Origin: Branchinecta lynchi
Taxonomy: Eukaryota > Arthropoda > Branchiopoda > Anostraca > Branchinectidae
Reading direction: 5' to 3'
Assembly: GCA_023053575.1 (NCBI GenBank)
Contig: JAKZAP010000022.1
Coordinates: forward strand, 12,318,518 to 12,382,517
DNA: 64,000 nucleotides
In this document: piece after piece, positions 32,630 through 43,715 of the stretch
Layout: every line of letters begins with the position of its first letter
Position numbering within the stretch: position 1 is the stretch's first letter
The notes under the pieces: model-generated
What the model saw: only the letters and a program-made list of their open reading frames with translations
What the model was told of the DNA's origin: nothing
Database searches by the model: none
Program-made: the position numbers and the translations under genes

Positions 32630-32870
32630 TGAAGACATCTTTCAATTCACGAAAACAGAATTCCGGTAGATTCCCTGAGCAAAATTCCGGTAGATTCCCT
32701 GAGCAAAATTCGGGATCGACTAAAAAGAGGCACGGCACGGCACGGCATGGTGCAGGAGGCATGCTACTAAAAAGAGGCACACGTACTAAAAAGAGGCACG
32801 GCATACTAAAAGAAGGCATGCCTGCGCCAGGAGGCATGCACCGTCTGTGCCTTTTTTTAGGACCCGTTTT
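32630..32870. repeat. Short tandem motifs flanking the 26-bp minisatellite
   Basis: TTCCGGTAGATTCCCTGAGC is repeated twice or more (32660-32710), then CACGGCACGGCACGGCATGG and inverted units of the minisatellite (TACTAAAAAGAGGCACAC). The orientation switches at about 32850. Confidence 0.6.
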
Positions 32871-34215
32871 CTGGCGTGCCTCTTTTTAGTACTCCAGCTA
32901 CTTTGCATAAAAATCGATTTTTCTGGCGTGCCTTTTTTGTGCTCGACTTCTTTGGGTTTAAAAAGGTGATTGTATAACGTGCCTTTTTAGGATCCATTCT
33001 GGCGTGCCTTTTTAGGACCCTTTTCTGGCGTGCCTTTTTCTAGTAGGCTACTCGACTTCTTTGGGTTAAAAGGTGATTCTATAACGTGCCTTTTAGGACC
33101 CTTTTTCTGGCGTGCCTCTTTTTAGTACTCGAGCTTCTTTGCATAAAAATGGATTTTTCTGGCGCGCCTTTTTTTAGTGCTCGTTTAGAACCCTTTTCTG
33201 GCGTGCGTTTTTAGGACCCTTTTCTGGCGTGCATTTTTCTAGTAGACTACTCGACTTCTTTGGGTTAAAAAAGGTGATTCTACAACGTGCCTTTTTAGGA
33301 CCCTTTCTGGCGTGCCTTTTTAGGACCCTTTTTTGGCGTGCCTTTTTAGGAACCTTTTCTGGCGTGCCTTTTTAGGACCCCTTTCTGGCGTGCCTTTTTC
33401 TAGTAGGCTACTCGACTTCTTTGGGTTAAAAAAGGTGATTCTATAACGTGCCTTTTAGGACCCTTTTTCTGGCGTGCCTTTTTAGGACCCGTTTTCTGGC
33501 GTGCCCCTTTTTAGTACTCGAACTTCTTTGCAGAAAAATGGATTTTTCTGGCGCGCCTTTTTTTAGTGCTCGTTTAGGACCCTTTTCTGGCGTGCATTTT
33601 TGGGACCCTTTTCTGGCGTGCCTTTTTCTAGTAGGTTACTCGACTTCTTTGGGTTAAAAAAGGTGATTCTATAACATGCCTTTTTAGGACCCTTTTTTTA
33701 GTACTCGAATTCTTTGGGCTAGGTGATTCTACTAAGTGCCTTTTTAGGGCCCTTTTTGGCGTGCCTTTTTAGGACCCTTTCTGGCGTGCCTTTTTAGGAC
33801 CCTTTTCTGGCCTGCATTTTTAGGACCCATTTCTGGCGTGCCTTTTATTAGTACTCGACTTCTTTGGGTTATAAAAGGTGATTCTTTAACGTGCCTTTTT
33901 AGGACCCTTTTTGGCGTGCCTTTTTAGGTCCCTTTTCTAGCGTGCCTTTTTAGGACCATTTTCTGGCGTGCCTTTTTTTAGTACTCGAATTCTTTGGGTT
34001 AGGTGATTCTACTAAGTGCCTTTTTAGGACCCTTTTCTGGCGTGCCTTTTAGGACCCTTTTCTGACGTGCCTTTTTAGGACCCTTTTCCGGCGTGCCTTT
34101 TTTTTAGTACTCGACTTCTTTGGTTTAAAAAAAGTGATTCTATAACGTGCATTTTAGGACCCTTTTTCTGGCTTGCCTTTTTAGGACCCTTTTCTGGCGT
34201 ACCGGTCTTTAGTAC
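32870..34215. repeat. 26-bp minisatellite, 1.3 kb
   Basis: Dozens of imperfect units of CGTGCCTTTTTAGGACCC TTTTCTGG (the space only splits the string), interspersed with a second motif (ACTTCTTTGGGTTAAAA, GGTGATTCTATAA) every 100-200 bp, which suggests a higher-order unit. Confidence 0.85.
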
Positions 34216-34249
34216 TCGACTTCTTTGGGTGATAAAGGGTGGTCACCAA

Positions 34250-34830
34250 CTATAGTAACTTTGAGGGGTCGGCAACTCGAATTCTCAGTCAAGGGGTAAA
34301 TAAATCTTTTAGGGATTCCGCCTCTAGTAATTTTTCGATTTGAGTATTTCTTCTTCGCGTTACTGCCTTGTCACGGTTTAAAGCCGTTTTATTAGCATTG
34401 TCAGATGAATATAACGGACAAGCATAACAAATAAAACGCAGCTGAGAAACTCTACACCAGACAGAACCAAAACTTGCTTCCAGATTATGTCATCATTCAT
34501 GGCGTCCTGTGACACGGCACTGAAAATTAACAAGGACAAATAAAACGGCATTAAGCAGACATGGTAGTTAAATAAAACGGTATTTGTTTGACGGGGCCGA
34601 GACAAGGGTAAATCCAATGCGGCTTTAGTATCCCCTTTAATGATCACTATTTCTTTTCCGGTGATTCTTCTTCCTATGATCTCGAGTGACGTGAATCGTC
34701 GATTCATGCAAGCAGTACCACATCCGGGACAGAGAATATGCGATTGTAAACCTTTGAAGCCAGCTTAAGTCGTGATTGCAAATCGAAAGCAACACTGCCT
34801 TAAAACTGGGACTCTTCACCGACATGATCA
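34250..34830 (-). repeat. Dispersed repeat E, copy 1
   Basis: Shares most of its length with 53690-54260 (ACTCGAGATCATAGGAAGAA; GTCACAGGACGCC; AACAAGGCAGTAA-like end). Both copies can be read as a short hydrophobic peptide (QDAMNDDIIWKQV / QDAVNDDMIWEQV), but the longer frame is not conserved between them. In both cases a tandem-repeat field lies next to the same end. Confidence 0.5.
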
Positions 34831-34899
34831 ATAATAGTCGGATACTAAATATATTTCCCAGTTCCTGCGAAACAGTTTCCGGATGATCCCAGGCGGTGA

Positions 34900-35400
34900 A
34901 GAGCCCCACTTCTAGGTCGGTGGCTGCAACTTTACTGTTTTCAGTAGTTGTTCAGCCACATTCTTCCGGACGACTAAACTAGGAAGTGGGCAGGGCACAG
35001 GCCAAATTTCTCTTCAGTAGCCTGTGGGGTGTGAGCAGCTAGGGGGTTGGGTCCCTTAAAGTGCGAATCCTTACAAGTCAGCAGTTACTCCGGCTGTCAG
35101 TCCTGCAGCCCTCCTGCTCTACCACAAAAAATAATACATTTTGATTTCACTTAGAAATTTTTACGCTTATATAAATCATTCATCCCCTTCCCAATTCTAC
35201 TTCTTTTCTCAACTTTCTTCGGAATCTCGTCTGCTTCGTTTTCTTTATTTTTTCCTCGCTTTTGCTCTTTTCATGTCAATGTAGTCTCCAAGGCACTGAA
35301 ATGTAAAGGTAATAATTAACAAAAAAAATGAGTCATCGCCCCCCCCCCCCCCCACTGTCGACGGATGCGACTGGGACCAAGAAACGGGAAACTAGGTAGT
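34900..35400. other. Unassigned, GC-richer then AT-rich
   Basis: No ORF. A C-run sits at 35339-35353. A short segment (GGCACTGAAATGTAAAGGTA) resembles one at about 37800. Confidence 0.3.
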
Positions 35401-35405
35401 CTTAT

Positions 35406-35990
35406 TTTCACAATACCAAAGTTTTGATAGGATCCCAAAAATAGAATATTTACTGAACTTCTTGATCCAGAAAATCTGTTCTTGTAAATTTCCGGTCTTC
35501 ACTAGACGAGTATGCATGTTATTTATAAGCTCCTTAATCAGCCACAAAAAAAAATATTCAAGAAAGGATATTCTTGTGGTTTCGCGGACTACGCCTAAAC
35601 CGCTGACGGAACTAAACGGATACGACAGCTGATTTTATTTGAGCGATATTTCAGCTCTTCTTGTTTAAGTTCCTCTTAAGCTCAAAGTCAGAAAAATGAA
35701 CCTCACCTCGAAGTTCCCTTTTAAGGCTAAAGAACGACAGTCAGTTCACAAACCAAGAATAGATTTGAAATCACCACGGTTCTACAGCCATATTTCAAAG
35801 CTTATCGACGATTTTTTTTTTTACTTCTACCAAATTACCATGGTTTGCCGAATGCCGGGAGAATTACGGAATTCGGATGAAAAAAATTATGTTCGGAAAT
35901 GGACTCAGTGACTAATACCAAGCTAATGCCTCCGTCGAATTTTCAACCGACTTCCCATTCAGTCAGATTCCGGGCCAACAACTTGTCAGG
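35406..35990 (+). repeat. Family B fragments with family F insert
   Basis: The 5' end is degraded (CCAAAGTTTTGATAGGATCC, 35412), one decayed family F copy lies at 35590-35700, then core-like sequence (GATTCCGGGCCAACAACTTG) to about 35990. Confidence 0.35.
35641..35683 (-). ncRNA. Hammerhead-like motif, highly degenerate
   Basis: Stem I GAGC/GCTC and GAAATATC survive, but the core is TTAAGAG and stem II is disrupted. It is recognisable only by comparison with the intact copies. Confidence 0.3.
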
Positions 35991-36005
35991 CAAGAAAATA
36001 AGGAT

Positions 36006-37660
36006 AAACAAGAGTTAGAACACATGGCACTTGCAAGGCTGGTTGAGAGGATGACCCATGAGGCCAGAACGATCACGCGCCCCTAGGGATCATGAGAATG
36101 AGTCGTTTAGCCAAAATTATTTGTTGCACCCAGCCGTAATGATGCGCACTCTAAAGAAAAGGGCTAGGAATTTCGTTGTGACAATCATGTGCCCTTCAGA
36201 GGCGTTACTAGCCAAAATCCTTGGGGGGAGTGGGAAGAGGCATTTACCGACTAACTGGTAAACAAAAAATGAGTTTTGAAAAAAATCGACTGACTTTCAG
36301 AAAAATCCACTGATTCTCCGAAAAACCGGCTATTTTGACGATAAATCGACCGATTTTCGGAAAAAACGACGGTTTTCATGGCAAAAATCAACTGTCTTGA
36401 CAAAAAATTACGGCGCTTGGCGGCGCCTAGGTTTTTTTTTACCGGCTGGTCGACAGCATTGGGGGCGGGAGCCTCCCCCTAGTCGTGACGCCCCTGGTGC
36501 CCTTGGATCTCATGAAAATGTATTGTTTGGTCAAAAGTATATTTTCACATTGCAGTTTAGATGCGGACTTAACGGCGCTAGATAGTCAATTGTAAGTAAA
36601 GCTCTAAGGAAAGTAAAAGTGATTAAAAATGATCATGGCTTGGGAATAATGAAAATGTATAATTTGATCTAAAGTATTCTTTATATTTTTTGCGGTTAGG
36701 ATGAATGTTATAAAGCATTAACTTGTAATAAAAAACTTGGGAGGCAAAAATGATCATGGGCCCTTGGGTACACACAAATTTATCCTTTGATCAATAGTAT
36801 TTTTTGCACTTGGCAGTTACGAAGCGCACTTTAAGAGGTATAGCAATTCATGAGTAAGCAAAATCCTGGAGGCGCAAATGATCATGGGCCCTTGTAGATC
36901 ATGAATATGTATCGTTTGCACACAAATGTTTTTTTGTACTTCGTAGCTGAGAAGAGCACTTTAAGGAATTCATTTTTATGCAAAACCCTCGAGGCAAAAC
37001 ATATCATGGATCCTTGGTAATTACGAGATTTATAGTTTGGACAACGTTATTTTTTGGCACTTTGCGCTGAAGTGAGCAAAGATGATAAGCACTTCGTAAC
37101 ATAATATGCACTTTAAGAGGTTTTCAAGTTCCGTCAGAATCAGATTTACGCCCCCTCTCCCTCCAAATCTCCCTATAATACCCGGAACCGCAACAGTTAT
37201 ATAAACTGGCGAGTCCTAGGGATTATACTTTACCCCCCCCCCCCCTCAAATCGGGTCTAGGTCAATTCATTATAAGCAGGCCTTGGGATTTCGGGTCCCC
37301 CCCCCCTTCCAGTAGTTGTCGGATCCAATAGGGAGCAGAAATGAACAGCCAGAGGCTACTTCCCAGTTATCAAGTTTCATTCAGATCTGATCGCCGGTTC
37401 GAAAGTTATGCATGCCTCAAGTTTCCGGATTTTTCTCCCTCAATTCTCCTTCCCCCAAGGATGGTCGGATCCTCCCATCCAACTGCCCCCACAGTGCCCT
37501 GATCCGGTCCGGTTCTGTCAACAGTGTATCTAGATCTTGTGTCTATTCTTCCCACCAAGTTTTATCCAGATCCCTCCAGTCTAAGCTTGTCACAAGAATT
37601 CCGGTTATCCCTAGAACTCCCCCCCAATTCGCCGAATCTGGTGGAGAGTTACAGTTATAG
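36006..37660 (+). mobile_element. Family A element, 5' part with 125-bp core array
   Basis: Begins AAACAAGAGTTAGAACAC. Four or five tandem units of about 121-128 bp run from 36510 to 37100 (GATCATGGGCCCTTG at 36630, 36751, 36879, 37001). Two diverged 280-bp units follow to about 37660. A hAT-like MITE sits at 36197-36496. The 3' microsatellite and hairpin are missing. Confidence 0.5.
36197..36496. mobile_element. hAT-like MITE, 8-bp target duplication GTGCCCTT
   Basis: Ends CAGAGGCGTTACTAGCC and GTCGTGACGCCCCTG, flanked by GTGCCCTT (36189-36196, 36497-36504). 300 bp; same family as 24671. It is inserted in the 125-bp core of a family A element. Confidence 0.8.
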
Positions 37661-38004
37661 CAAAGGGATGGACGGACTTTCGTTTCAAACTACACTTTCT
37701 GGCATAAAGTACTTTTATTTCTTACCTGTTGTTGTTCTCTCAGTTTGTTTGTTATTGCTATTCCTCTCTTTTCGCTGTAGAATTCTCACCAAATCCAGAG
37801 ACTGAAATGTAAAAGTATCGTTTAAAGCAATAATATAGTTGTTTGGTCATGCTCATGCCCGATTTTGTGATTTAGAAGAGTGAGCTCTAGTCTCATCTGA
37901 AAGCTTGTTTTGTACTCGGCAGGACAGATTATTGCCCCAAAACATTAACACAGTAAAAAGCCAGGTCTACCAATATCTCCAATTTCTTTATGACACCTTG
38001 TGAA

Positions 38005-38296
38005 CCCGATGACAAATTTTTCTCAAAATAGTATTACGAAGTAGTCGAAAAAGTTGCATGCAGTACTAACGATGCTACTACATGCTTCTACTTCAAGGCT
38101 TCCGTGTTACTGCATAATACTATATGGTACTATTAGCAAGACTGGATGTTACTATGGCAAGATAGGATGCTACTGGATACTACTACATAAGATTTGACCA
38201 GTCTGAGGCATATTAAATGATAGTATTCTTTGCTACTACATAGTATTACATGCAACGTTTTCGTACTACTACGCAGGCTACAAATTTGTCATCGGG
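38005..38296. mobile_element. MITE with 15-bp inverted termini
   Basis: CCCGATGACAAATTT and its complement AAATTTGTCATCGGG bound 292 bp rich in AGTACTA/ACTACTAC motifs. No clear target duplication. Confidence 0.65.
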
Positions 38297-38528
38297 AACC
38301 ACCCAATGAAAAAGCTTTCTCGAAAATTAGTTGTATGATGTAAGTTATAGTAGCTTTCAGCGTAACTGATGCTGCTATATCAAGACTGATGCTAATGGTT
38401 AGGCTACTGCTGCTTGAATATTTCAAAATACTACATAAAAACTTCACAATGAAAATCTATCAGACAATGACCCAGGCTACAACCAATATCAGCAAGTAAA
38501 ACAACACATCAGAGAGATTGAAAGTAGG

Positions 38529-39937
38529 AACAAGACCAAAGGTTTCGATGGGATCCCAAAAATTCAATATCTGATCCAGACAACTGGGTCTTGTCTTAGC
38601 CAGATCCAGTCTTCGCCAGACTCCTTGAACATTTTTACAATTAAAATTCAGAAACAGATTAAGGCCAAATAGCTAATCACCTGAGAAAACCAAGTTCAGA
38701 TTTGGATTCAGCATGTGTGTTTACCCCTATAAGTCATATCTGTTTTGACGAAAACTTCCTGCCACTTCTACCAATTTCCCGGTTCCGGCCGAACTCCAGA
38801 ACTACTTGTCCGGCGAAAAAAGAAAGCTCAAAGACGAAATCAGGGTATCTTCTTTCCCCAGTAATGAACATCTAATCAACTTCAAATAGAAATTTAGCTT
38901 ATAACAAATTTTCCGATTCCAGCCGGATTCTGGTCGAACTATATGTCCGGGTAAAATATGATTGTCAAACAGGGACTCAGCATCTCTTCTTACCCCTAAA
39001 TCGCGTATCTAATCAACTAGAAATAAAACTTTGACTTCCAACAGTTTTCCGGTTTTGGCCGGATTCCGGACGAACTACATGTCCGGGTAGAAACTTGTTT
39101 TCACATAAGTGTTCAGCATGTCTTCTTGCCCTAAATCGAACATCTAATCAACTCCAAATAAAACTTTTAATTTTAACAAACTTTCCGGTTTGGGCCGGAT
39201 TCCGGGCGAACTACTTGTCCGTCGAGAAAATAGTTTTCACCATCGTCTTCAGCATGTCTCCCTACCTCTAAATCGAACATTTAATCAACTTCAAATAAAA
39301 CTTTTACTTTCAACAAACTTTCCGGTTTGGGCCGGATTCCGGGAGAAATACTTGTCCATCGAGAGAATAGTTTTCACCATCGTCTTCAGCATGTCTTCCT
39401 ACCCCTATATCGAACATCTAATCAATTTCAAATAAAACTTTTACTTTCAACAAACTTTCGGTTTGGGCCGGATTCCGGGCGAAATACTTGTCCGTCGAGA
39501 AAATAATTTTCACCATCGTCTTCAGCGTGTCTTCCTACCCCTAAATCGAACATCTAATCAACTTCAAATAAAACTTTTACTTTCAACAAACTTTCTGGTT
39601 TTGGCCGGATTCCGGGCGAACTACTTGTCCGATGACAAAATGGTTTTCACCATCGTGTTCAGCATGTCTTCTTACCCCATAATCGACTATCACATTAGCT
39701 GTTTCAAAATATTTTGTTTGTCCCTTAATTTGAATCCCCTCCCCCACCCTTAAATGTAGAGCTACAAAGCCCATCTACGAACTTGACTGGTCCGACGACC
39801 CAACGAACCCTCACACCAAGTTTCATCAAAATATCTCATTCCCTTCGAGAGTTATCGTGCTTACAGACGGACGGACAGACGGACAACTTTTGTGATGTCA
39901 TAGGTATCCCTCCACTTACGTTTTGGGATCCCAAAAA
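38529..39937 (+). mobile_element. Family B element, complete copy with 137-bp array
   Basis: Runs from AACAAGACCAAAGGTTTCG to TTTTGGGATCCCAAAAA. GGATTCCGG recurs at 39061, 39197, 39334, 39470 and 39607, a spacing of 136-137 bp. The microsatellite GACGGACGGACAGACGG is at 39866-39882. No coding capacity. Confidence 0.55.
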
Positions 39938-39939
39938 GA

Positions 39940-40730
39940 GCAAGCAATTCATAACCAGTGATTCTACTACTGGTCAGAATGAAGAAGTATTGCTTAGACT
40001 CACTTAACAACTCTTATGTTACTATTTTTTTTTTTGAAAGTAGTTAGTCTACTAGGTGGTGTAGGGGAGGAAGGAGGAACCAGAAAACAACAGTGCTCAA
40101 TTTTACTGTTTTTGATCTCTCATTGTTTGAGCAATACCATAGTCTATTATAAGCTACTTTGAGAATCATCATATAACAATGTTAAGTAATTTAATTTGTA
40201 CAATAAAGTAGCCTACTGCCATTTATTATATACTAAACCATGCCAAATCAATGTCGAGTAGCCTATTGTGTTACAACCTACTTTCAAGTATGTATTTTTC
40301 TCCTCATCATATTTGTTGGCAAGGCACACTGATCTATCAGACAGTGAGCCCTTAGTCTACTAAGATTTTTTTTTTCCATTGCTAAAAGTGGGCTGTTAGA
40401 TGACATCCCTGAAAGGTTTTAAGCTTTTTACTCGGACAAACAGTTTGCTGACCACACAGGAAGGGTTCAAACAGTCAGGAAGCTAACTCTTAAATAAGTT
40501 TCAATGGATACGGATGTTACTCTTCATTTGTTACAAATACTTGCAACAAATTTTCTAACATAGCCTACTACTTTTTATAAGAAAATTTGGATGTCAGTTT
40601 GCTGCTAACTGCCAACTGGTTACCTGGTATTTCTTTCATACTTCAAAGCACAACCAAACTTAACCAAATATATGGTGCTCAAACCAACAAATGCACCCAA
40701 AGGAAGACATGGAACATTACAAAATTGATA
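39940..40730. other. Unassigned
   Basis: AT-rich DNA without recognised repeats or ORFs between family B and the AGAGCGTG MITE. Confidence 0.35.
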
Positions 40731-40734
40731 ATAA

Positions 40735-40986
40735 AGAGCGTGTCTACCCTTCTAACAATAGTAACTATTAGTTTCGTTCCAACCTCGTAAAATACCATTT
40801 GCTTACCATGCTCTGGAGCGTAGTAAGCATGGTAACTATGCATATCTGTAACATGATTCGTCAGGTTCAAACATGGCATTATATTCTGCTGGAGAATAGA
40901 AAAATCATTCCAGCCTTCATGGCAAAAAGCAAGAATTTGTGACTTCAAGCGCAGTAACTACTGTAAGTAGGGTTGAAAACGATCAG
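40735..40986. mobile_element. MITE, second copy of the AGAGCGTG family
   Basis: Starts AGAGCGTGTCTACCCTTCTA and parallels 41248-41544 throughout (GCTTACCATGCTC; CTGGAGAATAGAAAAATC). The right terminus is mutated. Confidence 0.6.
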
Positions 40987-41097
40987 AAAATCTGAATTAC
41001 CAGATCTGAAGTTTAAGACCAGGAGTCAGGACAACATTGACTAAAACTCAATTTAGGGTGGGTTGATGTACAGTTGAAGATGAAGACAGGGTTAGTC

Positions 41098-41716
41098 AGT
41101 CAACCACAAACCCCTGATTTTTGGATACCCTATGCCAAACGCCGGATATGTCTAGCGTTTGGCATACCCTATGCCTAATGCTGGATACACTATGCCAGGT
41201 GCTGGATACGGTAACCCAGTAAAATATTGATGATTTGAGTGAAGCTAAGAGCGTGTTCCACCCTTCTAACAATAGTTGCTATTAGTTACTATTTCCATTC
41301 CATCCCCACGAAAAGTTACTACACTGACCGTTCCAACCTTGTCGGAATAGTAACTAATAGTTACTATTTGCTTACCATGCTCGGGAGCGTAGTAACTACA
41401 CATTTCTGTAACGTGATTGGTCGGTTTCGTCCTTGGCGTGAACTCCTGCTGGAAAATAGAAAAATCTTGCAGCCTTGACGGCAAAAAAACAGAATTCGTG
41501 ACATCATGCGTAGTGACTACGGTAAGTAGGATGGAACACGCTCTAAAAAATCAACCAATCAGAACTCCTTTCTATTGAGGTAGGTCAGGGTTAGGTTATC
41601 AACAGGTATCCAGCGTTTGGCATAGGGTATCCAGCGTTAGGCATAGGCTATGCTAAACGCTAGATATGCCCAGCGTTTGGCATAGGGTATCCAAAAATCA
41701 GGGATTTGTGGTAGAC
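41098..41716. mobile_element. Foldback element with a nested MITE
   Basis: Left 41104-41215 and right 41590-41713 are inverted (CACAAACCCCTGATTTTTGG; CCCTATGCCAAACGC). The interior contains the intact MITE at 41248-41544. Confidence 0.65.
41248..41544. mobile_element. MITE with AGAGCGTGTTCC inverted termini, nested
   Basis: 12-bp perfect termini AGAGCGTGTTCC/GGAACACGCTCT, 297 bp. A second copy lies outside at 40735-40986 with a decayed right end. Confidence 0.7.
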
Positions 41717-42918
41717 TGGGGTTAGTTGGCTATGTCGTTATGGCCTAATAATTGTAAGTTTTATGAAGATCGTTATTTTTCCTTTCAAATTTGCCTGTCT
41801 TTTAAACAAGTTGATATTAAGTTTGTTATTTTCCTTTCCATTTGACTGTTTTAAATGCAAGGAAGAAATTCAGGGTAGTGAAACAGTTGAAGAAGTGTTC
41901 AAATAAGCATACCTCTACTATACTTCTCCTGTCGGCTTGAGGAAAAAGACATCATTTTTGCTGCGACATCTTGTTTGAAAAAATTAGCAAAAGGAACATT
42001 TAGATACTAAATAAGCACAGATAACCAATTCAATTCAACCAATTCAACAGACGGATTCAGAAATTTGCTTTTGATTGCTGCCGCCTGACACTGTTGCCAT
42101 GGTCCTTCGGATTATTTGATTTGTGAAATAAAACTGATTTCATTCACAAGAATATAGAATTTTGCGATCGGTAAGATTATAAGAAATGCCAAAATCAAGC
42201 AATTTTATATAATTATGAAGCTAAAGAATATATATTCTGGATACCCTGGAGCTATCTCGATAGTTAATTGGTAATAAGAACCAAAATTGCTGGCAACACA
42301 GCCGTTCAGCCACCGAAATTCGAAAGAAAAGAAGAAATGGCTTGTCCTGAATATTGAAATCATTTTACCGGCATTATCTCTGCTGATCGTCGGTACGGTT
42401 ATTGAGAAAACACCAAGAAATGTAGAATTGGAGGATGATTAATGCTCGTGAACATTGAGACTAGGTAAGTGATTGCTCATATAATGCTTCATCAGGAACT
42501 AACTACTCACTTAGGACTGATATGTGTGTCTTTTTTTTAACTCCAGTGGAAGAACAGACTGCAGGACAATCGTGGTATCGATACTATAATAGATGAAGAT
42601 TTGTCATTACAGGAAGCGAGACTGGCTTAGCAGAGGAGCCTAGTTTGCTTTATTTAGGGAGATAGTCTGATAGCCCTGATACCCCTCCGTCACCATCTTG
42701 AAGTACTTGTCCACCGCTCAAAGCCACCCGAGAATGCCCAGTGCTGACACATTGAGCATTGGGAATCAAGTGCTTGGAATGCTCAAAATTCGAGAAACAC
42801 CCACCAAATAACCACCTGCATTAAAATTTGTAAATATTCGGATGACCCGAATATGTCAAGACTTTTGGCAGTAAGGGTGAAAGTGCTGGTTTGCCACTGC
42901 CACTCTTACTGCCCAGTG
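41717..42918. other. Unassigned, 1.2 kb
   Basis: No ORF over 60 codons and no repeat recognised. It could contain introns or regulatory DNA; nothing supports either. Confidence 0.35.
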
Positions 42919-43080
42919 CCTTTGTGGATATTTTCAATCTTATTACATACCTGTTTGAGGAAAATTGTTATAAAGTAAATATTCTCTTTCAGTACGAGTA
43001 ACCGACATCTACCGTACGACTCTGAGATGCCATTTTGATCTCTTTGGTGGCTACAGATTCAGTACATGATCACCTATACT
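42919..43080. repeat. Dispersed repeat, also at 47216-47360
   Basis: CTTTGTGGATATTTTCAATC opens both copies, with GGCCATTTTGAT-like endings; about 150 bp of clear similarity. The family is unknown. Confidence 0.5.
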
Positions 43081-43500
43081 CAGCACTCCCAATCTTTACG
43101 ATCTTAGCCCCAAGACAGAAATGGGGGACTGCTAAGTACCTCTGTAGCAGCTCTGTGGGATAGTTCGTTAAACTAAGCGCGCTGGCAGCCCTACCTCAGT
43201 TGGTGGCGTGGAAACGGGCTTGAACCCTTGAAATGATTGAAGCAATGAATGGCGACACAGACATTTCTTTTCGGTAAGTCAAAAAATCCACGGGGGCAAA
43301 GAAAAGGGGAACTCGCTGCGAAAACAGTTTCTAATTTTAAGCTGTAGGTTCAACAAACAAAAGCTGTAAGCACATAAGGCAATTGGAAGCATACGTAGTA
43401 CCTAAGGATATCAGCTAATATTCGCGCTGTTCTAAGGTATGAATGATTATAGGGCCCTTTGGGATCACGAAAATTAATGTATGATTCAGTCAGAAATGTG
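43080..43500. other. Unassigned, with a doubtful tRNA-like piece
   Basis: GGATAGTTCGTTAAACTAAGCG (43159-43180; split here only by its weak box A similarity) and GGGCTTGAACCC (43216) hint at tRNA parts, but no cloverleaf forms. Confidence 0.25.
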
Positions 43501-43715
43501 CTAGATCCAATACTCAGATCCAATCACCCGCTAGAAAGTTGCGCATGCGCGAATATTCGGGCATCCTTTTCCCACCACTCCCTCGTGATGGTCAAATCGT
43601 GTAAGTGAATATTTCATAGTAAGCTTATTCCGGTCCCTGATTGGCCGTCCAAGTTTCTTAGCAAACCTGGCAGTGCCATAACCCACGATCACAGTTGCAA
43701 ATGGCCGGAAGGCAT
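43500..43715 (+). repeat. Family A 3' remnant
   Basis: Core sequence (CCCGCTAGAAAGTTGCGCATG) followed directly by a decayed hairpin GGCCGGAAGGCATGTGCCAT. A further unit of the same core lies at 43945-44260, interrupted by family F at 44255. Confidence 0.35.

Noticed and set aside
34378..34707. Membrane-protein gene (109 codons) with a homologue at 53956-54153
   Set aside because: The two regions are homologous as DNA, but the downstream part of the frame is broken in the second copy and similarity extends well outside the frame, so it is a dispersed repeat.
43156..43230. tRNA gene suggested by GGATAGTTCG and GGGCTTGAACCC
   Set aside because: No cloverleaf can be drawn; the two motifs are spaced wrongly and GGGCTTGAACCC is a simple hairpin.
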